Source: Gammaproteobacteria bacterium
Lineage (GTDB): Bacteria; Pseudomonadota; Gammaproteobacteria; Xanthomonadales; SZUA-36
Length of the DNA stretch: 64,000 nt
Direction of reading: 5' to 3'
NCBI GenBank assembly: GCA_021772935.1
Contig: JAJFLA010000046.1
Coordinates: 62,001 to 126,000 of the forward strand
Shown here: piece after piece, positions 1 to 7,488 of the stretch
Layout of the letters: each line of letters begins with the position of its first letter
Numbering within the stretch: position 1 is the stretch's first letter
Program-made: the position numbers and the translations under genes
The notes under the pieces: generated by a model
What the model saw: the letters and a program-made list of their open reading frames with translations, nothing else
Database searches by the model: none
What the model was told of the DNA's origin: nothing

Positions 1-287
1 ATATCAACACCGTCGATACCGGTTTTTCCATGTACATTTTCAGCGGTGATCAGTTTACGGTGCATCGGTTTTTGACAACCTGCGTAGACAGCTACATTTG
101 TCCTGTCAGCCAATTCACAGACGATTCGGGCATTGCGTTGGGTCAGGTTCAACGGAACGTTTCCAGCAACCGTGGTGATGCCTAAAATATCAAATTCGAG
201 CGGGCAGGCGAGAGCCAAAAACAACATAACGGCGTCGTCCTGTCCGGGGTCACAGTCTATGATGATTTTTCTTCTTTTTATTTGCAC
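1..287 (-). CDS. Inosine/uridine-preferring nucleoside hydrolase, N-terminal part
   Basis: Enzyme of the IunH/Rih family, which hydrolyses the N-glycosidic bond of nucleosides to free base and ribose for purine/pyrimidine salvage. The frame begins at a GTG at 285-287, preceded by AAGGA at good spacing; an upstream ATG meets a stop after three codons. Residues 9-18 read IIDCDPGQDD, the Ca2+-binding Asp signature of the family, followed by ITTVAGN and an NA.I repeat of small hydrophobic residues. About 95 of roughly 310 expected residues are present because the gene runs off the left edge. The family is clear; the substrate preference (purine, pyrimidine or mixed) cannot be told. Confidence 0.88.
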   Translation of the reverse strand, partial: MQIKRRKIIIDCDPGQDDAVMLFLALACPLEFDILGITTVAGNVPLNLTQRNARIVCELADRTNVAVYAGCQKPMHRKLITAENVHGKTGIDGVD

Positions 288-378
288 TTCAGGTCCTTTT
301 TTATGTTGACATGCCAAACCGGATTCTACTGAAAGTCGGTCGGTATTTCTTGACTGGATTATGGTTTAGAATATCGAG

Positions 379-540
379 ATGAAAAAACACCTACTTACTT
401 TGCTGTTTCTTATTCTCGCAGTTACATCATATTTTATTGGTTTAGCATTTGCCGCGACGATTTTTATGATATTAGGTGGAGTGGCAGAACTGATATTCTG
501 GGTACGTTTATTCAACTCAAGAGGTAAAGCCGAACGCTAA
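379..540 (+). CDS. Small two-helix membrane protein (53 aa)
   Basis: An ATG frame of 53 residues begins with MKKH followed by a hydrophobic stretch (about residues 5-25), then a second hydrophobic helix (26-42) with a Gly-Gly pair, and a basic C-terminus ending GKAER. This is the pattern of a small inner-membrane protein with both ends probably in the cytoplasm. It lies alone between the divergent nucleoside hydrolase and the FabH-like gene; upstream bases ATCGAG give only a weak ribosome binding site. No family recognised; supported by composition and clean start and stop rather than by homology. Confidence 0.55.
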   Translation: MKKHLLTLLFLILAVTSYFIGLAFAATIFMILGGVAELIFWVRLFNSRGKAER

Positions 541-788
541 CCAGGTTTTAACCGTAATCAATATTGGGCCTGTTGATATATTCTGCCAGATGAGGGCCCA
601 GCAGGCATACATAAAAGACGCTTTGCCCACCTATCGGTGACGAACAATCATTTTTGGGGCCCTGCTTACGCTTGCGATTTTGCTCTTTGTGACGTAATAT
701 GACACCTGATTCATGTTTCAGGTTAGAAGGATCTTTGACCACGCTGTAGCCGTCGGCAATCACGAAACCGGTGAGTAGAGGAAACCGC

Positions 789-1826
789 ATGACAACCATG
801 GGCATAGTCTCAACCGGTACCTATTTCCCGGACACCTATATCACTGCCGAAGAAATCGCTGAACTAAGCGGGTTGCCCGAATGGGTGGTCAAAGAAAAGC
901 TCGGTATTGAACGCAAGTTTGTCGCTGACCCAGGCATCCATCCGAACGAAATGGCGGCCCATGCAGCACGTAAAGCGATTAAAAAAGCAGGCATCGATCC
1001 CTTGGATATCGATGTTGTTCTTGGTACAACCGAAGAGTGGCGTGAATACTTACTGTGGACGACCGCCATCGATCTTGCCCATGAAATTGGCGCCAAGAAT
1101 GCCTGGGGTCTTGATGTCCATACGCGATGTGCAACGACGATAGCCGCGTTGAAGCTTGCCAAAGGATTGATGGCCGATGATCCCGCGATAGATACCATCC
1201 TCATCGGTGGTGGCTATGCAACTTCACATTTTATAGACTTTAAAGACGTAAACACATCGTTCCTGTTCAATATTGGGGCGGGTGCCGGTGCCATGATTGT
1301 TAAACGTGATTGGTCAAAAAATCAGGTATTGGGTATGCACCTCATTGCGGATGGTTCGATGAGTCGTCATGTGATCGTGCCAGCGAGTGGAAGCCTCCAG
1401 CATCCAACTGATGCTGCCGTTGATGGCGGTGACTTCAAGTTCAGGCTTGTTGAACCAGAGGCGATGAAGACACGTCTCGGGGAAGTTTCGATAGATAACT
1501 GGCTGGCTTGCACGGACAAGTCGCTGAAGACATCTGGTAACAAGAGCGATGGTTCTGCATACACGCGTGCTGACATCGATTTTCTCAACATGTCTCTGGT
1601 CAAACCATCCGCCCATCGCGAAATGCTTGGGCATTTGGGACTAACTGAACAGCAGAGTGTCTACATGTCGAGCATTGGCCATATCGGAGAGCAAGACGCA
1701 ATCGTCAACATTGAAGCCGGTATTGAACAAGGTCGCCTCAATTCAGGTGACACAATGGCAATCATTGCTGCCGGCATCGGCTATGTCTGGGCTGGGGCCA
1801 TTGTGCAATGGGGTGCAGCAAAATAA
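789..1826 (+). CDS. FabH-like 3-oxoacyl-ACP synthase III family protein
   Basis: Thiolase-fold condensing enzyme of the KASIII/HMG-CoA-synthase branch, 345 aa. The start at ATG 789 is chosen because AGAGGA lies 7 bases upstream; an in-frame GTG at 771 would place this site inside the gene. The nucleophile is Cys114 in DVHTRCATT, at the position expected for FabH. His276 in KPSAHREM matches the family His. The third catalytic residue, normally Asn in a GN-T/S-S context, is not visible: the matching segment reads SIGHIGEQDA (295-304). Decarboxylative condensation is therefore uncertain; a CoA-dependent condensation or retro-aldol/thiolytic step is possible. It overlaps the CoA ligase gene downstream by 19 bases and probably acts on that enzyme's product. 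Confidence 0.85.
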   Translation: MTTMGIVSTGTYFPDTYITAEEIAELSGLPEWVVKEKLGIERKFVADPGIHPNEMAAHAARKAIKKAGIDPLDIDVVLGTTEEWREYLLWTTAIDLAHEIGAKNAWGLDVHTRCATTIAALKLAKGLMADDPAIDTILIGGGYATSHFIDFKDVNTSFLFNIGAGAGAMIVKRDWSKNQVLGMHLIADGSMSRHVIVPASGSLQHPTDAAVDGGDFKFRLVEPEAMKTRLGEVSIDNWLACTDKSLKTSGNKSDGSAYTRADIDFLNMSLVKPSAHREMLGHLGLTEQQSVYMSSIGHIGEQDAIVNIEAGIEQGRLNSGDTMAIIAAGIGYVWAGAIVQWGAAK

Positions 1827-3352
1827 ACCAGCAATCTCGCTATGTGACAGATTGGCTCGATAAACGGGCGAAATTGACACCTGAGCGTGTGGCACTCATC
1901 GACAACGCCACCGGCCTGTCAACCACATTTTCAGAGTGGAACGAGCGCGCCAACCGTACCGCAAACTACCTTAAGAGACTTGGTGTAAAAAAAGGTGACC
2001 GAGTTGCTGTCTATGCCTCCAACCGACCCGAGTACCTCGATCTGTTTTGGGCGGCGCCGAAGATAGGGGCAATGTTACAGAACCTGAACTGGCGTCTGAC
2101 GGTGCATGAATTGATGGGCATCGTTGCAAGCGGTGCCCCGACGGTTGTCGTCTATAGTGAAGACTGGCGCTGCCAGGTCGAGGCACTCAAAGCGTCATTC
2201 ACAACGGTCAAACATGTTGTGGCCATAAGCAATCCAGGTCCAGGTGAACGCGATTTGGCGGAACGGGATTCAATGAATACAGAGCTTGATGATGTCCCGG
2301 AGCTAAGTCTGGATGACCCGTGGGGTATCTATTACACGGGTGGTACGACGGGGCTTCCAAAAGGTGCTGTTATCACCCATGGCAACGTCACCTGGAACAG
2401 TGTCAACACCATTACCTCCTGGGGTGTCAACGCTCAGCACAAAGCTGCGCTCCAGCTACCCCTGTTCCACATCGGAGGGCCCAATATCTTTATGGTACCG
2501 TTGGTTCACACCGGCGGCACGACAATTCTATGCGCTGGCTTCGACGCTGATGAGACCTTTGACCTGGTTGAGCGCTCTGGTATCACCCACTATGTTGCAG
2601 TACCGACCATGTTCCAGTTACTCCAGGAGCATTCCAGGTGGGCTGAAGCTGATTTTTCAAAACTGGAGCTGGTCATCAGCGGTGGAGCGTCTTGTCCGTT
2701 ACCAATCATGGAGAAATTCTGGGATCGTGGGATCGACTTCAAGATGGGTTATGGACTTACCGAGGCGTCGGGCAATAACTTCTGGCTGCCGCCAGAGATG
2801 GTTAAGAAGAAAATTGGATCTGTTGGTTATCCGATTTACCACATCGATATGAAGGTGGTGCACGATGATGGTACAGAATGTGAACCTAACGAAGAGGGCG
2901 AACTCCTTATCCGTGGCCCGCATATCATGGCGGGCTACTGGCGGAACCCCGTGGCAACGGCGGAAACCATCCGTGATGGATGGCTGCACACGGGTGATGT
3001 TGCCAGATGCGACAGGGATGGGTGTTTCTCAATTCTTGGTCGCTCAAAGGAAATGTTCATCAGTGGTGGTGAGAACGTCTATCCCGCAGAGATCGAGTCG
3101 GTTCTCTCGGCGTATCCGTCCGTGTTGGAGGTGGCTGTTGTTGGTGTGTCTGACAAGACCTGGGGTGAAGTGGGCAGGGCATATGTCGTGGTCACTGAAG
3201 ATTACGACGAAATTGACTTGCGAGCATTTATCGCCGAGCGTCTTGCCAGATACAAGCTGCCACGCACAATCATCGTTTTGCAGGCCTTGCCGTTGACAGC
3301 AATTGGCAAGATCGACAAGAAACGACTCGCATCAGTGGAAAACATGGTATGA
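1808..3352 (+). CDS. AMP-forming acyl-CoA synthetase
   Basis: ANL-superfamily ligase (514 aa) that would activate a carboxylic acid to acyl-AMP and then acyl-CoA in the cytoplasm. The ATP/AMP loop YYTGGTTGLPKG is at about 175-186, the GYGLTEASG adenylate motif in the middle, GWLHTGDVA at the domain hinge, and the C-terminal catalytic Lys lies in AIGKIDKKR. The long-chain/medium-chain type layout fits FadD-like or FadK-like enzymes. The start at 1808 overlaps the upstream gene by 19 bases, and the stop overlaps the next gene by 4 (ATGA), so all three are translationally coupled. The substrate is unknown. A second ligase of the same family lies at 10686-12206, which suggests two acid substrates or two steps in one locus. 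Confidence 0.93.
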   Translation: MGCSKINQQSRYVTDWLDKRAKLTPERVALIDNATGLSTTFSEWNERANRTANYLKRLGVKKGDRVAVYASNRPEYLDLFWAAPKIGAMLQNLNWRLTVHELMGIVASGAPTVVVYSEDWRCQVEALKASFTTVKHVVAISNPGPGERDLAERDSMNTELDDVPELSLDDPWGIYYTGGTTGLPKGAVITHGNVTWNSVNTITSWGVNAQHKAALQLPLFHIGGPNIFMVPLVHTGGTTILCAGFDADETFDLVERSGITHYVAVPTMFQLLQEHSRWAEADFSKLELVISGGASCPLPIMEKFWDRGIDFKMGYGLTEASGNNFWLPPEMVKKKIGSVGYPIYHIDMKVVHDDGTECEPNEEGELLIRGPHIMAGYWRNPVATAETIRDGWLHTGDVARCDRDGCFSILGRSKEMFISGGENVYPAEIESVLSAYPSVLEVAVVGVSDKTWGEVGRAYVVVTEDYDEIDLRAFIAERLARYKLPRTIIVLQALPLTAIGKIDKKRLASVENMV

Positions 3353-4416
3353 ACATTCCAACAATTGTCGGCGTTACCGCAGAAACCATAACGACCGGGC
3401 GATTGACCACTCGGGTCCTTTTCTCTGGCCCGGAAGACGGTGTACCTGTGCTGTTTATTCACGGCAATTTTTCTTCCGCCACATGGTGGGAAGAGACGAT
3501 GGCTGCGTTACCACCGAAGTACAGAGCGATCGCTCCCGATCAGCGTGGATTTGGTGGTTCCGACCCTGCTGTGAAGGTCAATGCCTTGAATGGTATGGGT
3601 GATTTTGTTGATGATGCGATCGCACTCATGGATCAACTTGAGTACGAAAGCTTCCATCTCGTTGGCAACTCACTGGGTGGACTGGTTGCCTGGCGAATGA
3701 TGGCCGATATACCTGAGCGTCTTGCTTCTGTAACACTTGCAGGCCCTGGCTCTCCGTATGGGTTTGGGGGCACAAAAAATGCACAAGGTACACCGACAAG
3801 CGATGATTTTGCCGGATCCGGTGGTGGTTTGATCAACCCCGTCCTGATCCAGGGTCTGCTGGATGGGGACCGGTCTGCAGCCTCACCGTTTAGCCCGCGC
3901 ACGGTGTTACGACGGCTCGTCTGGGGGCCACCCTTTATCCCGGATCGCGAAGACGCTCTTCTGGATGCCATGTTCCAGGTGCAGATCGGTGACACAGTGC
4001 TTCCAGGTGACAAAGTGACGTCTGCAAACTGGCCCTACGTAGCACCTGGTCAGTGGGGGCCGACCAATGCCATGTCACCAAAGTACGTCGGTGACCTGGT
4101 TGAGCGGATACTCGCTACTGACTGCAAAGCGAAAGTACTTTGGATTTATGGCACACAGGATGTGGCTGTGTCCAACAGTGCTGCATCGGATCCGGGCAGC
4201 TGGGGTCCGAGTGGCTTGCTTCCTGGCTACCCGGGGGCAGAGGCGTATCCGCCGCAACCAATGATGGACCAGATCCGAATGCTGCTCGATGCTTACACCA
4301 GCTGTGGTGGTTGTTACCAAGAGGTTGCAGTTGAGGGCTCAGGCCATGTCCCTTTCCTTTCTCACCCGGAAGATTTCAACAAAGCGTTCCACGCGCATCT
4401 CGAATTGGCTACTTGA
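3349..4416 (+). CDS. Alpha/beta hydrolase
   Basis: Cytoplasmic alpha/beta-hydrolase fold enzyme (355 aa), no signal peptide. The oxyanion region is LFIHGNFSSATWW, the nucleophile elbow is GNSLGG, the acid is likely Asp in IYGTQDVAV, and the base is His in GSGHVPFL near the C-terminus. A Gly/Pro/Ser-rich insertion (about 135-175 and 280-310) enlarges the cap region compared with simple esterases. It is coupled to the CoA ligase by an ATGA overlap, so it probably supplies the ligase with acid released from an ester or from a C-C bond cleavage product. Its end overlaps the end of the convergent hydrolase gene by 8 bases. Haloalkane-dehalogenase-like or meta-cleavage-type hydrolase are alternatives. 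Confidence 0.88.
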   Translation: MNIPTIVGVTAETITTGRLTTRVLFSGPEDGVPVLFIHGNFSSATWWEETMAALPPKYRAIAPDQRGFGGSDPAVKVNALNGMGDFVDDAIALMDQLEYESFHLVGNSLGGLVAWRMMADIPERLASVTLAGPGSPYGFGGTKNAQGTPTSDDFAGSGGGLINPVLIQGLLDGDRSAASPFSPRTVLRRLVWGPPFIPDREDALLDAMFQVQIGDTVLPGDKVTSANWPYVAPGQWGPTNAMSPKYVGDLVERILATDCKAKVLWIYGTQDVAVSNSAASDPGSWGPSGLLPGYPGAEAYPPQPMMDQIRMLLDAYTSCGGCYQEVAVEGSGHVPFLSHPEDFNKAFHAHLELAT

Positions 4417-5308
4417 GCTGTGCCAGAAACGCATTGATTGCCATCAGCGGTACAGGCTCATCGAGAAGAGGCGCGTGCCCCCGGTTGGGAATGGTTGCAA
4501 CTTTCAGGTCTGGTTTAACCGCAGCCATGCGCTCCACGATACCTTCAGAGAGGAAATCGGAGATTCCACCACGCAACACCAGGCAGGGCATGCTAACTGC
4601 ATTGAAGGCATCCCATGGATCGATCGGGATACCTGCAAATTGGTGTAACAAGTGCAATTTCCTGAGCCTGGTCAGAACACGCCAGACCAGGGCCCCCTTG
4701 CGAATGGCCCGGCCAATGTTGGGGTCCATATCAAGCTCAGGCGTACCGTCGACTGCTTCGCGGTAAGATTTATGGGCAAATGTACTCCAAAATTCCCGAG
4801 GCATGTCCGGTAGTGCTGGGTTGTATATCTCCCTGCATTGTTCCGCTGCTTCTTGCCAATTTTTCACCGCAGTATGGCGGCCGGCAGACGATAGTATTCG
4901 TGCATAGCCAACAGGATCAACCTCAGGCCCAATATCATTCAGCACGATTGCTTTTAGTCGCTGCGGCTGTTGCGATGCCATAATCATAGCCAACAGGCCG
5001 CCCAGTGAGGTGCCAATAATGACAAACTTGTCGATACCGAGTTGATCAATCAACTTCCAGTTGTCCCTGATATATGTTCCGGGGTGGTAACGACGCCATT
5101 TTTGATCCCATTCAGACTGGCCTCGTCCCCGCAAGTCCAGGCACAGAACGCGATATTCAGGCGCAAGCTGAGTGGCTAGCTCGTGGAAATCCTTACTGTT
5201 TCGGGTCAAACCGGGTAGACACACCACGACATCCTTACCGCACCCGTAGCTTCGGTAGTATAGCGACAGTCCTTCGTCTGATAGGTAGTGGTGTTCAGTG
5301 AAATCCAT
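4409..5308 (-). CDS. Alpha/beta hydrolase
   Basis: Second cytoplasmic alpha/beta hydrolase (299 aa). HG-type oxyanion strand VVVCLPGLTRNS, then LDLRGRGQS, nucleophile elbow GTSLGG, acid Asp in GGISDFLS and base His in NRGHAPLLDEP. This layout resembles 3-oxoadipate enol-lactonase and related esterases. The gene starts 8 bases after the 3-hydroxybutyrate dehydrogenase stop, with no visible Shine-Dalgarno sequence, so translation probably relies on coupling. In context it could hydrolyse oligomeric hydroxyacyl esters to free 3-hydroxybutyrate for the neighbouring dehydrogenase; that role is inferred from position only. Confidence 0.87.
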   Translation of the reverse strand: MDFTEHHYLSDEGLSLYYRSYGCGKDVVVCLPGLTRNSKDFHELATQLAPEYRVLCLDLRGRGQSEWDQKWRRYHPGTYIRDNWKLIDQLGIDKFVIIGTSLGGLLAMIMASQQPQRLKAIVLNDIGPEVDPVGYARILSSAGRHTAVKNWQEAAEQCREIYNPALPDMPREFWSTFAHKSYREAVDGTPELDMDPNIGRAIRKGALVWRVLTRLRKLHLLHQFAGIPIDPWDAFNAVSMPCLVLRGGISDFLSEGIVERMAAVKPDLKVATIPNRGHAPLLDEPVPLMAINAFLAQLK

Positions 5309-5316
5309 AATTGTTG

Positions 5317-6117
5317 CTATTTTGCAGTCCAGCCGCCATCAATGGGAATAATCGCACCGGTGATGGCGCTGGCTTCTTCCTGGCACAGAAATACAACCAG
5401 CTCGGCTACCTGTTCGATGGTAATTAGTTTTTTGGTTGGTTGCGCAAGTAGCATAACGTCACGCACGACCTCTTCCTCGCTGATACCACGCGCTCGTGCC
5501 GTATCAGTGATCTGCCCTTTTACCAAGGGTGTTTCTACGTAGCCTGGCGCAACCGCATTGATGGTCACGCCCTTTTCGGCCATTTCCAAAGCTGTGGTTT
5601 TGGTCAAGCCAGCCACGCCGTGTTTGGCCGCTACATAAGCGCACTTGAAAGGGGAGGCTACCAATGCGTGTGCCGAAGCAATATTCACGACTCTGCCCCA
5701 GCCGGTATCTACCATCCCAGGCAATGCCGCGCGCATGCTGTGAAAGACTGATGAAAGGTTGATGGCGATGATATCGTCCCACTTTTCTAACGGAAATTGT
5801 TCAATAGGTGATACATATTGGATACCGGCATTGTTGATCAGGATATCCAGACCACCGCAGCGTTCACTGGCCTGCCTGATCATCTTCTCGATCTGGCTAG
5901 GGTCACGCATGTCAGCGGCTGAATGCACAACTTCTGTGTTATCAATCTCGGCCAATTCTGTACACAGGGCTTCAATACTGGTCGTATCGCCGAAACCATT
6001 CAAGGTCAGCGTACACCCCTGTGCGGCCAGTGCACGGGCGATGCCCAGACCAATACCTGAAGTCGATCCGGTAACCAGTGCAGACTTGCCCTGAAGGAAT
6101 TTGCACGTATTGCTTAT
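5317..6117 (-). CDS. bdhA: D-3-hydroxybutyrate dehydrogenase, apparent ATA start
   Basis: Classical short-chain dehydrogenase that oxidises (R)-3-hydroxybutyrate to acetoacetate with NAD. Read from 6117 it gives 266 aa with the cofactor motif TGSTSGIG at 16-23, NNAG, the Ser of NIASAH, the Tyr-X3-Lys of YVAAK, and the family-typical NAVAPGYVETPL and C-terminal IDGGWTAK. No ATG, GTG or TTG occurs between the in-frame upstream stop (inside the MFS gene) and the cofactor motif; the first TTG, at 6003, would delete the whole nucleotide-binding start. The ATA at 6115-6117 lies 6 bases after GGGAGG, so initiation there is my best reading; ATT at 6121-6123 is the alternative. Family assignment is strong, the start is not. 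Confidence 0.85.
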   Translation of the reverse strand: MSNTCKFLQGKSALVTGSTSGIGLGIARALAAQGCTLTLNGFGDTTSIEALCTELAEIDNTEVVHSAADMRDPSQIEKMIRQASERCGGLDILINNAGIQYVSPIEQFPLEKWDDIIAINLSSVFHSMRAALPGMVDTGWGRVVNIASAHALVASPFKCAYVAAKHGVAGLTKTTALEMAEKGVTINAVAPGYVETPLVKGQITDTARARGISEEEVVRDVMLLAQPTKKLITIEQVAELVVFLCQEEASAITGAIIPIDGGWTAK

Positions 6118-6118
6118 G

Positions 6119-7363
6119 TCAATCCTCCCAATCGTTCACCAAATAGCGTGCAGCCAGGAAAAACAATGCTGCGGCTATGATATAAAAGCCGGTGCCGGCC
6201 AAAATGGAATAACGCAGTGACTCATCGCCAAACCTGACCTGCAAGGTATCTGAGAGCATGCCAATGAAGAATGTGCCCAAACCTATTCCGATCAGGTTGT
6301 TTATGAACAGGAATATGGCTGATGCAGTGGCTCGCATGTTAGGTGGTACCAGGTGCTGAATGGCTGAAATGACCGGACCCAGCCAAGCCAGTCCCAGCGC
6401 TGTTGGCACCAGTAATACAAAAAAACTCACAGTCAATGTTGGCGACAGGATTGCAAGTATATAAAACGGTACTGCAGCAATAAAAGCAATGGCCGGGATT
6501 TTGGCATATTGTGAGCGTTGGTTGTGACCAAAATGATCACCCAGCCAACCACCCGCCCAGATGCCGGCGAGCCCACCAATTAGAAGTACTGCACCGTAAA
6601 ACAATGAAGCGTTGAGTAAGGTTAATTGGTAGCTGCGCACGAAAAATGAAGGTAACCAGAAGAACACGCCATAGCCCATCATTGACGAGAAAGACGCACC
6701 CAGCGATAACAACCAGAAACTGGGTTTATTTAGCAGGGTTGTCAGGATTACTTTCAGGCTCGGTGCTTTGGTATTACTATTTTGGCGGTCGAACTGGCCC
6801 CGTACGGGCTCCTTGATGGTCAACCTGAATACAGGTGCGAGAATGATACCTGCCAGACCCACTATAAAAAACGCGTAGCGCCAGCTAATCAGGCTGGCGA
6901 TGATACCGCCAAATACAATACCAATCGCACTGCCGATGGGAATACCAAATGAGTAGATGCTCAACGCCCGGGCCCGTTGCGCAGATGGAAAATAATCTGA
7001 AATCAGCGAATAGGCAGGTGCAACGCCACCGGCTTCACCCACACCTACACCCAGTCGTGCAAGGAACAATTGTCCGAAATTGGTCGCCAGGCCGGATGCT
7101 GCGGTCATGGCACTCCAGATAGCCAATGCGATAGTCATGATCCAGGTACGGCTGAAACGGTCGGCGAGCATTGCCACCGGAATACCAAGCCCCGTATAAA
7201 ACAGCGCGAAAGCTAATCCACCCATTAAACCCAGTTGGGTGTCACTCAGGCCCAGGTCGGCTTTGATGGGTACGGCAAGGATGCCAATGATCTGTCGGTC
7301 GATGAAGTTGAAGGTATAGACCAGCACCAGGATAAACAGCACGTAGGCGCGGTTTTCTGGCAT
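6119..7363 (-). CDS. MFS transporter, spinster-like
   Basis: Twelve-helix major facilitator (414 aa). It opens with YTFNFIDRQIIGIL, the spinster-type helix 1 motif, then GLMGGLAFALFY and the loop 2-3 signature ADRFSRTW, and has a second loop motif WLGDHFGH after helix 8. The ATG at 7363 is preceded by AAAGGA; a longer frame to 7453 would run into the terminator hairpin at 7441-7463 and is rejected. Such carriers in proteobacteria often sit beside TonB receptors and catabolic genes and move organic acids or aromatic compounds. It heads a three-gene unit with the 3-hydroxybutyrate dehydrogenase and a hydrolase. Substrate unknown. Confidence 0.9.
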   Translation of the reverse strand: MPENRAYVLFILVLVYTFNFIDRQIIGILAVPIKADLGLSDTQLGLMGGLAFALFYTGLGIPVAMLADRFSRTWIMTIALAIWSAMTAASGLATNFGQLFLARLGVGVGEAGGVAPAYSLISDYFPSAQRARALSIYSFGIPIGSAIGIVFGGIIASLISWRYAFFIVGLAGIILAPVFRLTIKEPVRGQFDRQNSNTKAPSLKVILTTLLNKPSFWLLSLGASFSSMMGYGVFFWLPSFFVRSYQLTLLNASLFYGAVLLIGGLAGIWAGGWLGDHFGHNQRSQYAKIPAIAFIAAVPFYILAILSPTLTVSFFVLLVPTALGLAWLGPVISAIQHLVPPNMRATASAIFLFINNLIGIGLGTFFIGMLSDTLQVRFGDESLRYSILAGTGFYIIAAALFFLAARYLVNDWED

Positions 7364-7440
7364 ATGTTGTTGATCCTTTGATTGGCTAATGTGCATTTTA
7401 TTTTTTGCTGGGTGATTGCGTATTGGCAGTGTATAGGAAA

Positions 7441-7463
7441 ACGGCGCAGCCAAGCTGCGCCGT
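7441..7463 (-). terminator. Rho-independent terminator after the TonB receptor gene
   Basis: A perfect 10-bp stem (ACGGCGCAGC with its complement) around a 3-base CAA loop, followed on the minus strand by TTTT. It lies 26 bases beyond the stop of the TonB-dependent receptor gene and before the MFS start, so it separates two minus-strand units. Confidence 0.8.
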
Positions 7464-7488
7464 TCGTTTTAGCATCAATTGATGGGCA

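Noticed and set aside
548-805. Minus-strand open frame of 85 codons before the FabH-like gene
   Set aside because: It overlaps the start and ribosome binding site of the plus-strand gene and has no binding site or recognisable motif; probably chance. A decayed gene end cannot be excluded.
789-4416. OleA/OleB/OleC-type hydrocarbon synthesis cluster
   Set aside because: A thiolase-fold enzyme, hydrolase and AMP ligase are present, but no OleD-like gene adjoins, and the condensing enzyme lacks the expected active-site pattern; the rest of the locus looks catabolic.
7364-7453. Longer N-terminus of the MFS transporter
   Set aside because: It would include the terminator stem at 7441-7463 and lacks a binding site; AAAGGA precedes ATG 7363.
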